Part shown: one piece after another, positions 52,641 to 62,048 of the stretch
How the letters are laid out: every line of letters begins with the position of its first letter
Numbering within the stretch: the first letter of the stretch is position 1
NCBI GenBank assembly: GCA_032716605.1
Contig: CM064502.1
Coordinates: forward strand, 38,812,895 to 38,876,894
Direction: 5' to 3'
Length of the DNA stretch: 64,000 bases
From: Paralithodes platypus
Taxonomy: Eukaryota; Arthropoda; Malacostraca; Decapoda; Lithodidae
Notes under the pieces: generated by a model
Database searches by the model: none
Told to the model about the DNA's origin: nothing
The model's input: only the letters and a program-made list of their open reading frames with translations
Program-made: the position numbers and the translations under genes

Positions 52641-53430
52641 CCCAGCAACTAGCATTTCATCAATCTGTCGTGCCTATGACTTCAGGGCTCTGGGCGATCA
52701 CATCCTGATATTGTAGTAACAACTTGTGCAACCCTTGCGTGAACACGGTCAGGTGTTCGGGCAGGGCCGGTAATAGAGGGGTGTCAGGTGTTGTGGTGAC
52801 AGTGTTAGGCAGTATGGGAACGTCATCAAATTTTTTAAGTTACCCATTAACGGTCCTTTGGGTAAGGTGATGGGTTTGTCCGAAATCTTCATGACTCGGA
52901 TGGCGTTGATGTGTGCTGGCATAATGGTAGGTGAGGTCACACATTGGTTGGCAAATGGTTGGTCGAGATTGGGGGAAAACACCATGACATCTGCTTACTT
53001 TGTGGTGAGAGAGATCCCGACTTGATGATGAGCTGGAATAGTGTGAGCATTCTGGTTGATGGCAAGGGAGATAAAGTGGATGTGATGGATGGTGGACTCG
53101 GTGATGGGGGTGCTGGTGTTCTCAGTTGTTGCTATTAGTGGGTCGTTGTTGTTTTTTTGTTACTTTGATTCCGATATGTAGATGGCGGCCTGCACATTTA
53201 ATCTGGGCTTCTAACTTCTAAAGTAAATCTAAGCCAAGGTAGCTGTTGTAACAATGAATGGGTACTTGCCCGGGCGACCGAAGCCACTCCCAGGTTCTCG
53301 TGCCCCCGCGAGGGGGGCAGGGGTTTGTTGTGGCGGTTTGGCTCCCAGGACTGCTTTCCATGGTTGGCAGTTGGATGTCCCCCATCAGTCGGCAATTTTG
53401 TCCCCGGCCAGGAGGGTCAGCAGCCACCCA
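52641..53430 (-). pseudogene. Gypsy protease/linker remnant
   Basis: 52985-52749 encodes a segment with ISDKPITLPKGPLMGNLK, resembling the linker after the protease in Gypsy polyproteins. 53427-53198 is Pro/Gly-rich and of uncertain assignment. No DTG active site is seen. Confidence 0.45.
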
Positions 53431-53512
53431 TGGTCGGCAGTCCCAGGAGGTGGATCCACGACGTAGACGCCGCCACGTATCATTTGTCGGTCAGTCATCT
53501 AGCATCAGAAAC

Positions 53513-54226
53513 TTCACAAATGGAGTTCCGCAAAGATTCGTCCTGTCACCCGCACTCTTCAATCTGTACATGCATGATATACCTACACCCCACGTACCCA
53601 AAATATATATAGCTTCCTACGCAGACGATATAACAATCACATGCACACACCAAAACCCAGACAGAGCAACACTTCTCCTTCAACCCTATCTCAACACACT
53701 ACATGACTGGTACACTACAAACAGACTCAAGTTGGCCCCAGCCAAATCCACTGCAACCCTCCTCACAAGCTGGAAAGCCGAATACAAAAACACCCTGCAC
53801 GTCACCAAAACAACACACCCCTAACACACACACACTCACCAAAAATCCTAGGAGTAACATATGATACTCTAATGACATTCAAACAACATACCACAAACAT
53901 AAAAAATAAACTGACACCCAGACTTACCGCCCTCAGGTCACTTGCCCACACAAAATGTGGACACAACAAAACAACTGCCACCATACACCACAGTATAAAA
54001 ACAATACATAATAATTATGCAAGGTCTCTCTGGGCTACTGAAACACATCACAAGACCATGCAGACTATTCAAAACAAAGCCCTAAAAATCATCACAGGCT
54101 ACACAGCTACTACACCTACAGATCACCTACATCAATAAACCAAATTCCTCAAAGTCAAAGACCACCTGGACATGAGAGGCACTCAATTCCTGGCTGCAGC
54201 CTCCACAAACCAAAACCACCTACTAC
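53513..54226 (+). pseudogene. Jockey-type RT, palm to thumb
   Basis: The open frame from about 53513 to 53824 contains the catalytic YADD. After a frameshift, 53826-54138 continues with LGVTYDTLMTF and LRSLAHTKCGHN, then a stop and further sequence to the insertion at 54233. Non-functional. Confidence 0.8.
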
Positions 54227-54232
54227 ACTACA

Positions 54233-55069
54233 CCGATATGGGAGTAACAATATCGAGTAACCTAAAACCGAGTCAACAATGTTCAGAAGTTGTTAAGAAG
54301 GCAAACAAAATAATTGGCTTTATAGGCAGGTCATTTGAGCATAAATCCAAAGACGTTATCCTAACCCTTTACAATTCCTTAGTCCGCCCTCTTCTGGAAT
54401 ACTGCGTTCAATCCTGGTGCCCTTATTACCAAAAAGATATAGATAAGCTAGAACGAGTTCAATGTAGAGTTACCAAAATGATACCTAGCCTAAAGAACAA
54501 ACCATAACGAAGAGTGTCTTAGAGAATTAAATCTATTTCCTTTAACCCAGCGCAAATTAAGAGGCGACTTACTTCAAGTGTTCAAAATCATCAAAGGCAT
54601 CGACAATATGAACTGTAGTAAGTACTTCACTATCGACCAATCTAATTACACGTGGGGAAACGGTTGCAAAATTATTGGTAAATCTTTTAACTCACACGAA
54701 GCTAAAAATATCTTCATCAATGGAGTTGTCAACTTATGGAATGGACTTCCCCGATATGTTATAGACTGCAACACTGTTGATTCATTTAAACTTCGCCTAG
54801 ACAAATATCTCGCATCAAACCCGCGACTGACTGCGTTTGTAAATGAATAACTTTATTTTATCCTCCCCTCAGTTACTAACCCATCTGTCCCCTACTAACT
54901 TTCTAATCCTGCCACGGACATTAGTTCCAGGGCAGTAGTTCCCTTTCCAATGTTCCCTTACCCACTCTAAACCACTGTTTGGACACTTGATCCTCAGTGT
55001 TCTGGAAGACAAGCAGCCTAGAAGGGTCACTAGACCTGTTGTGGCTTGATTTCCTTTGTACTCCTTTGT
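54233..55069 (+). mobile_element. CR1-like LINE copy 3, 5'-truncated
   Basis: 837 bp of the same family as 8294-13186, starting in the RT thumb (GVTISSNLK) and ending with the shared 3' UTR and TTTGTACTCC tail. A 6-bp target duplication ACTACA flanks it (54227-54232 and 55070-55075). One frameshift near 54505 and a few substitutions. Confidence 0.92.
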
Positions 55070-55469
55070 ACTACATGGCAGCACACCCAGCATACGGTAT
55101 CACACACAAATATTGTCATCTCTCCCTCCCTGCCCACCCCAAACCAACTTCCAGAAGCACATCCATACTCATATCTCTCGCTATTCCATCCATTCACTTA
55201 TAGACAACACGCAGCTGCAGGCACAACCTCCCAAAATCCATCCATCTGAATCCTCCCTTCCTCGCGAGGACAGAGTCCATCTGGCCAGGCTGAGATGTGG
55301 GCACCATCCAGCTCTTTTGAGCTATCAGAAGAGATTGGATATCTCCGTCATTGACACCTGCCCAGGATGCAACACAGCTCACCATGCTATTAAATGCATC
55401 ATAGAAAACTGCATTTTATACAATCACTTATGCCAACAACATAATCTACACTTGAGAGCCCTGTGGTAA
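55070..55469 (+). pseudogene. Jockey-type LINE C-terminal zinc-like region
   Basis: Continues the interrupted element. It reads into LARLRCGHHPAL and CPGCNTAHHAIKC, the Cys/His motif after the RT in several jockey-type families. TAA at 55467-55469. Confidence 0.8.
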
Positions 55470-55562
55470 AGCCCAATGGTGGCCATGGCCTTCCTTAGGG
55501 ACTCGGGGCTGTTCGGCAGGAAGCCTAGGGAACGAGAATAACAACAATATCAACAACAATGA

Positions 55563-55860
55563 ATGGTGTTGTGCCTTTCAGCGTGAAGGGCCTCGTCTCC
55601 TTCCCCAGATAAAATTTATGGCAGAGGCCTGGAGTGCATAAAATTTGTCCTGGTGTTTATTCTAAATCCTGGTATACAGGTATGATCTGGCGGCGCCTGT
55701 ATCGACCAGGAGTCTCACCCGCAGTTCCATTATCTTCACCTTGGTTTATACAGGTGGATTGGAGGAACTTTTGGAGTCATCCGCTAACATCACCGTCAAC
55801 AGGAGATATCTTAAAAGCTTCCGGAATCTCTGAAGGATCTTCAACATCTTGGATGGCCAT
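55563..55860 (-). pseudogene. Possible LTR-retrotransposon protease remnant
   Basis: On the minus strand, around 55735-55685, the translation reads RVRLLVDTGAARSYL, the retropepsin active-site signature. No stop-free frame extends far on either side. The neighbouring 56690-57650 may hold gag of the same element. Confidence 0.45.
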
Positions 55861-55863
55861 TTG

Positions 55864-55903
55864 GTAATAATAATAATTAATAATAATAATAATAATATTT
55901 ATT
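55864..55903. repeat. (AAT)n microsatellite / LINE tail
   Basis: AAT repeats on the plus strand form the 3' tail of the minus-strand LINE fragment to its right. Confidence 0.8.
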
Positions 55904-56690
55904 CAGTTAGCATTTTACAATATTGGTACCACATAATATGTTACAAATATGACATGTACCAGCTTTGCATAATTCCAACTAAGAATAGCCCAATAAGGCC
56001 GTTAGGCATATTTCCATTGGGGTCCTTGTGGGATTAGGTTAACTGGGGAAAAAGGGGAGGATAAAAAAATAAAATAAAAAATACTTTTGAAAAAGTATTT
56101 CTAGGGGGTTATATTAAGATACCTTACATTCTATAATTGGACTGGTCAAAATATTTCAGTAATCATTTCAGTTTGTTTTGCCTATCTCTTATGTCGTATT
56201 TAGTAGTAGACATAAGCTTGGTGCTCCCTTCTCGCAGCTGTCCGGTTCAGGTGCTCCTTCAAGCTACGTCTGAAGGAATACAGTGTTCTCTTTTTACGGA
56301 CTGACTGGGGTAGGTTGTTCCAGTCTTTGATGGCAGTGAAGAAGAATGTTAGCTTACCCTGTCCTTGGATTCTCGGGACCGTAAAATGATACATCCTATT
56401 CCTTGTATTGTGTCCAATCTTCTCATTTGCTTTAACAAAATTACTCTTTAAATACTCTGGAGCCCTATCATAAAATATCTTGAAGGCATTTATGAGTCTG
56501 ATTTGTTTGGTCCTGTCAGAGACATTGAGCATACCAAGTGACTGAAGTTGTTCCTGTCCAATACGCGATCTGGGTCCTAGGTTCAGCATGAACCTAACCA
56601 TTTTGTTTTGAGTGACCTGAAGTTTGTGCTTTGCTGATTTAGATGATGCAGAGTACCAGGATGACACAGAATAGTCAAAATGTCGAAATC
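55904..56690 (-). pseudogene. LINE fragment, RT C-terminus and 3' UTR
   Basis: 56667-56200 minus encodes 155 aa including LQVTQNKMVRFMLNLGPRSR and FFFTAIKDWNNLPQSVR...SFRRSLKEHL, a non-LTR RT C-terminal block. The 5' part is missing. A 300-bp 3' UTR runs to the ATT-repeat tail. It is not the CR1-like family at 8294 nor the jockey-like families here. Confidence 0.75.
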
Positions 56691-57840
56691 GTCCATGACC
56701 TCAGACAGGAGGGGGCTTCGTCGGCGGGAGGTGTTTGTGGTTCTTCCTCCTCTGCTGCAGCAACTCGGGGGGGTCCTCATGGGGGGTTCCACGAGAGATG
56801 GCTGAAATGTCTTGGGTAGAGAATTTCTGACTGCAGAGTTGCAAAGTTGTTTCTCTTGGTCCCTCATGTCATGGACCGCGCAGTTTGAATTGCACGTGGC
56901 CCAGTCCAACAGATTCAGGGTGATGTCGTGGGGTCATTGCTGTTGCTCTCGTCTTGGGTAGATCCGGGGACTTTTGGCATCCTGGGGCTTCCTCCATTTG
57001 TTATGGTTGGCATCTTTGGCGTCTGTGGTTGGAGGTGGGTAGGAATTCGCATGACTGCATTTATCATTTGTGTTTTTGCGACAAAGCCAAGAGTCGGTGT
57101 ATCTTTGTGAAGTCCCTGTTGATCCCCACGGGGTCATGCAAAGAGAAGTGTTCCCTACCAGAACTCAGACTCAAACTTGGTGTCCGACACTGGTGTATCC
57201 TTTTGCCAGGCTTGGAAGGATAATGGCAGCACTTCCTTCCACTCTTTGCTGAGTTGTTCAATGTAGTCATCAGGTTTATCAGATGAGATAACCATTTGTA
57301 GACTCATTGGGCTGTGTGGCATGTAGGGTTAGCTGCAGCAGGTAAGAGACAGTCTCATTGCCTTTTTCACAAATTGGTTGTCGGCCCTATATCTTTCGTT
57401 CTATCTCAGTAAATCTTTCCAGTCGCCATTGACGTCCACCAGGCTAGAGTGCTGCTGCTTAGGGAGGGAGGGAGGGAGAAGACTTGTGGCCAGTATTGGT
57501 GAAGGTGATTCGAGAAGAACACTTCTTGTTAGTCTTGATGAATATTAGTGTCTGGGGGCAAATCCGGGCCTTAAAAGGATCAGCCCAGGATTGGAGAGTG
57601 TTTCGTTAGAACCGGACTGAGCCAATCACATGGCGAGATCTAATCCCTCTTGGCGCCTTTGATCTTTGATTCCGGGTTTATCCCGGACTGATGCTGGTGT
57701 AGGTTGGGAGACTTTGTCGGCTGCTTTGGCTTGCCAATCAGGGGTCGCGGCTCCTTTGATAACTTGGATCCGGGCTTTCTCAATGCTGGGGAAGGTTGGG
57801 GGCTCCCAATCTCAGTTCGGCATGATAGGTGTATGGGCAT
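56691..57840 (-). other. Unassigned DNA, possible gag remnant
   Basis: On the minus strand near 57300-57190 a segment reads SSDKPDDYIEQLSKEWKEVLPLSFQAW, which is gag-like but too short to assign. No other domain. A short GGGA repeat is at 57465-57478. Confidence 0.3.
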
Positions 57841-57848
57841 CGTATATA

Positions 57849-57965
57849 TATATTGAGTATATATCACAAATACACGTCAACCACTAAATGTTTCTAATCT
57901 CTCAGTGGGGTTCGAACCGCCGATTGAGAGATTAGAAACATTTAGTGGCTCACGTGTATTTGTGA
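57849..57965. repeat. Palindrome: head-to-head SINE pieces
   Basis: Arms of about 55 bp (57852-57906 and 57923-57976) are inverted copies with about four differences, meeting at GGTTCGAACC, a B-box-like palindrome. The right arm motif 'gagagattagaaacat' also follows the B-box of the SINE head at 58170-58260, so the arms are the body of that SINE family. Confidence 0.75.
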
Positions 57966-58169
57966 TATATACTCAATATTTGTAACTCTCATACTTGGTG
58001 GGTTAGAATTAAATTAAATCAATTTCGGCCCGAGTTGCGTCGGGACACTCAGAAATCCTTGTATGGTATTCTGGAATATGGATCCTACGACTTGGTATGA
58101 ATTGAAATATATTCGCCTAGTGGGTTTCCCTTCTCCTTGACATAAATAGGATGGAGGGTTGAGTGTCTT

Positions 58170-58250
58170 TTAGACTGCCATGGTGTAGTTGATTAAAGCG
58201 TCGGCTATCGTCCTGACGGTCGGCAGTTCGAACCCCAATGAGAGATTAGA

Positions 58251-58255
<5 letters not shown>
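58170..58255 (+). repeat. tRNA-derived SINE head
   Basis: A-box TGGTGTAGTTGATTAAAGCG (from 58180) and B-box CAGTTCGAACCCC (from about 58222), followed by 'aatgagagattagaaacat' and a (TA)n run (58255-58291). Not a complete tRNA. Confidence 0.65.
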
Positions 58256-58296
<41 letters not shown>

Positions 58297-58299
58297 CAG

Positions 58300-59748
58300 G
58301 CAGTTTTCCTCTTTGCTGGCGTAAGGCTAGTATCACTCCTATTCCAAAGGGAAATACTGCCTCATGCCTTATGACTATCGCCCTATATCCATTACACCTA
58401 TCCTATCCAAGCTTCATGAGAGGCTTTTGTCCAGATGCCTTTCCTCTTATTGTAATAGTCATAATTTGATACCAAACTCACATTTTTGTTTTCGTAAGGG
58501 ACTGGGTACATGTGATGCGCTTCTGACAATCACCCATTACTTGCAATCTTCATTGAACCAGGGACATGAGTCTCGTGTTGTGGCTATTGACTTTAGTTCT
58601 GCTTTTGACTTAGTCAACCATAAAGTACTTCTGTATAAGTTACAGCTCATCGGTATTGGTGATAATTTTTTAAGGATCTTTGAAGATTTTTTGACGAAAA
58701 GATCTCAGTCTGTGGTCATTGATGGGTGTCATTCCCCTTCTGTTACTGTTGTTTCTGGCGTTCCACAAGGCAGTGTCCTTGGGCCTTTGCTTTTTATTAT
58801 TTTTACTGCTGACCTGTGTTCCGAGCTTGAAAATAAACTAATCTCCTATGCCGATTATACAACTTTATATGCGTCAATTCCATCACCAATTGATCGACAC
58901 GAAATTGCTACTGCTCTGAATACGGACTTAGCCAAAATTACATCATGGTGTGAACTTTGGGGTATGAAACTTAATGCTAGTAAAACACGCTCCATTATCA
59001 TCAACAGATCTCGTACCTTGGATCCTCCCCATCCTTATCTACAAGTTTCTGGCGAGCAAATTGAGAATGTGGATACTCTGCGTTTGTTAGGAGTTACTCT
59101 GGATCCCGAACTTACTTTTTGAAAAGCATATTCTTTCTTTCTCCTCTTCCGTTTCCCAAAAACTTGGTCTGCTTCGCAAGTGTTATCAAACTTTTGCTTG
59201 TGACGCCACAGTTATCAAGTCTTTTTACGCTTTTATTTTGCCACAATTCGAGTACTGCTCACCTGTCTGGTTGTCAGCAGCTGACTGCCATCTCAAGTTG
59301 CTTGACAGGTCACTAAATTCTATCAGTTTTATTCTACCTCATTTGTCTCTTGATCTGTGTCATCGACGTAAAGTTGGTGCCCTTAGTCTTTTATTTATAG
59401 TTTTTAACAACCATCAGCATCCCTTACATGGGGTTCTGCCAGGGCCCTATGGCCGGGCTCGTGCAACTAGATTCACAAGCAATCTTAATGATCTTGCCAT
59501 GAGCCGTGTTAATTTTTCTACTACACAGTTTTCATGGTGTTTTGTGCCGGCCATGGTTGACTTGTGGAATAAGTTGCCAAATGACCTAGTCAATTCAGCT
59601 AATATCTCCATCTTTAAGTCTAGAGTTAATGCTTTTTTGCAGCATTAATTCTATTTTTTAAACTTATTTTATTCTATTTTATTGTTTTATATTTATATTT
59701 GATATCCTCCACTGCATAATATTTTATTATTCATTTTATCTGTGTTTA
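58300..59748 (+). pseudogene. LINE fragment with mutated RT active site
   Basis: RT motifs [56 protein letters not shown] and then SYADYTTL, where Tyr replaces the second catalytic Asp. LLGVTLDPELTF follows, then a one-base frameshift near 59119, and the C-terminal FEYCSPVWLSAADCH and VDLWNKLPND to TAA at 59646-59648. The 3' UTR is A/T-rich and ends in (TA)n. The 5' side is truncated near 58295 beside another (TA)n. Confidence 0.85.
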
Positions 59749-59809
59749 ATATATATATATATATATATACCGGGTATATATATAAATATATATATATATT
59801 TTGTTTTTC

Positions 59810-59929
59810 CTAAAGATGCCGTAGTCTCTCTCCAGTGCCTCCGGGTGTTTTGTGTGGATTCATCTTGCTGGTGTTTCTGCACCCTGGTTGGAGACTTTGG
59901 CATCTCATATAATAATAATAATAATAATG

Positions 59930-59965
<36 letters not shown>
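59810..59965. repeat. Small hairpin followed by (AAT)n
   Basis: 'agatgccgtagtctctctcc' near 59813 and 'ggagactttggcatct' near 59889 are imperfect inverted repeats. The AAT run at 59911-59963 follows directly. Possibly a SINE-like insertion between two (TA)n tracts. No A/B boxes. Confidence 0.4.
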
Positions 59966-60004
59966 TACCGGTATATATATATATATACTGTATATATATA
60001 TACA

Positions 60005-60688
60005 CATGTTTTATTTTTTCTGTGAGTGAGGGAGACAGCAGGCAGAACTGCTTGTAGCGAGTGCTTCCCCCAGAGTTGAAACAGCGACAGGGCCAAAATC
60101 AAGGAATTTTCGAGCCAAAATGCCTGGAAACACATAGTTTGAAGCAATTTAAGTCATAGGAGGAGGGAAAGACTGATTCTGGGAGAGAGTTCCAGAGCTC
60201 AGTTGTTGAATAGAAGAAAGACTGAAAATAAAGTTTAACTCCTGGGTTGGAGAGTTGCACAGAGTAGGGGTGGGATTGTCTTGCAAGACGGGTGCTACGT
60301 GCTCTATGAAGAGGGGGTGGTATACACTGAGAGAACTCTGAGGAACACTGATTATTGTAATAGCGGTAGAATAGTGAGAGAGATGCAACACTTCGGCAAA
60401 GAGAGAGAGACTGCAGAGAATTGGTGAGTAGACGTGAGTTAAGGAGATGGATGGCTTTCTTTTCTACTTTGTCTAGAAGTTCTGTGAGAGAGGATCCTCC
60501 CGACACGTGTGAAAAATACTCAATACATGGACGCACTGTGCCCCTATACAGAGCAAGAAGCTGCGCAGGGGTAAAGAACCCCTGGAGGCGGTTGAGCACA
60601 CCCAGCTTCTGGGAAGTTGTTTTAGCTAGAGTGGTAATATGATCTTGCCAAGAGAGATCAGAAGAAAAAGAGACACCAAGAAGATTAA
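60005..60688 (-). pseudogene. Jockey-like LINE C, RT C-terminus and 3' UTR
   Basis: Minus-strand 60599-60099 encodes LNRLQGFFTPAQLLALYRG, CIEYFSHVSGGSS, FYRYYNNQCSSEF and ELWNSLPES, matching LINE A and LINE B. The 3' UTR runs to about 60010 beside (TA)n. Interrupted at 60688 by a MITE and continued at 62049. Confidence 0.9.
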
Positions 60689-61071
60689 AGGCCGCGTCCC
60701 ATACAGTACGTCAAGACACAACTGCCGATGTTAGCCAATTTAACAACTTTTTGCCGAATCGACATGTTTGACACGAGGCTCGCCAGACAAGGACAGCCGC
60801 ACGTCACTCACACGTTAGTCACACGTCACTCACACGTCACTCATGACACATTTACGTCTGCCACACGTTAACTTGTGACCCTATTACGATGTCAGTACGA
60901 CACACACGTCCGCGCAACACGTTCACAGTAGGCTAAGTTGGATGTTGTTAGGATGTTAGCCGTCTGCCAGACGAGCAGCATATGTGCTGCGCAAGTGTGT
61001 CGCACGATACATTCGTGTGTCACCCGACAGGGTCGACTCCTACGACAGAAGCACGACCAAGTACCCAACCC

Positions 61072-61115
61072 TATATAAAGGTCGGGGGCCGTAGATCCCC
61101 ACACAGTCTACTGTC
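61072..61115 (+). promoter_or_regulatory. Candidate RNA polymerase II core promoter inside the MITE
   Basis: TATATAAAGG (61072-61081) is followed about 22-30 bp later by an initiator-like CACACAGTCTA. No ORF of significance lies downstream before the (TA)n tracts. Function is inference. Confidence 0.35.
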
Positions 61116-61199
61116 TACCACATCAAAGGTGCCGTCTAGACACCTGACACCTGGCCACGGAGTTCACTCAGTACAGTCACTATTCATAGAACTGTTTAT

Positions 61200-61339
61200 A
61201 TCACACTATATATAATATATATATATACAGTCTATAATATAATATATATTATATAATATATAATACAAATAAAATAAAATATAGAATTAATATAAAATTA
61301 TAATAATAATAAATATAAAAATAATTAATAATAAAACAC

Positions 61340-61413
<74 letters not shown>

Positions 61414-61475
61414 ATATAGTATATAATTTAAATATAATATTAATAATACTCAACTAAATGAATAATCAAAGACTA

Positions 61476-61532
<57 letters not shown>

Positions 61533-61587
61533 TATATATTATACTATACAATATATTTAATATATATATATATATATACGGTATATA

Positions 61588-61665
<78 letters not shown>

Positions 61666-61700
61666 AAATATAATATATAATTAATATATATTAATAAGAA
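61200..61700. repeat. Long (TA)n and AT-rich satellite-like tract
   Basis: Pure TA runs at about 61343-61405, 61480-61529 and 61560-61660 are embedded in TAATATA-rich DNA. All ORFs here are TA translations. Confidence 0.92.
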
Positions 61701-62048
61701 TAGTTAAAACCAATAATAATAAAACACTTTAACTCACCTGTTATGCCCAGGTCAAAAACGATTGCTGCATGTCCGAAAACCGATCGACATACGTCAGCAA
61801 CACGTCCAAAATTTAACGTTTTTTTTTCCCGACCATCAAAAACAGTCGGCTGAAAAATAGCGTATACACTAATTATTGGCCGACTTCACGGACCTGTCGG
61901 CGGGCACCCCGTCCAGTTCCAGATCAACTCGAGTAGAGCCGATTGATTTACACGACTTTACTCGATCACAGACGATTTAGCAAAAATTCAAATATTTTGA
62001 AAAGATCGGCTCTTGTCGGGTCTTTACGTACTGTATGGGACGCCCGCT

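Larger units (their letters stand above)
49400..53430 (-). mobile_element. Decayed canonical Ty3/Gypsy element
   Basis: Read on the minus strand, the domains come in the standard order: protease-linker (53430-52749), RT (about 52640-51824), RNase H (51873-51538), integrase (51050-49776) and a C-terminal tail (49640-49419). All pieces contain stops and frameshifts. MITE C separates RNase H from integrase. No LTR pair could be identified, so its limits are approximate. Confidence 0.8.
53470..55560 (+). mobile_element. Jockey-type LINE (different family) split by CR1-like copy 3
   Basis: RT blocks NGVPQRFVLSPALFN (usual Gly changed to Arg), ASYADDITI and ILGVTYDTLMTFKQH lie before the insertion. 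After it come the C-terminal LPREDRVHLARLRCGHHPALLSYQKR and CPGCNTAHHAIKC zinc-like motif (55260-55469). The 3' end is rich in AAC/AAT repeats near 55530-55562. Truncated upstream of the VPQG motif. Confidence 0.82.
60689..62048. mobile_element. Harbinger-like non-autonomous DNA transposon (1.36 kb)
   Basis: The ends are inverted: AGGCCGCGTCCCATACAGT at the left, and AAGCGGGCGTCCCATACAGT when the right end is read in reverse complement, with similarity extending about 45 bp. A TAA duplication (60686-60688, 62049-62051) or TTAA flanks it. Three-base TAA/TTA duplications are typical of PIF/Harbinger. It splits LINE C at a site that is continuous in LINE A near 31910. No transposase ORF. The interior has 'cacacgtcactca' repeats (60790-60850), a TATA-type promoter and very long (TA)n. 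Confidence 0.8.

Noticed and set aside
61458..61661. 67-codon ORF of alternating Ile-Tyr
   Set aside because: Translation of (TA)n.
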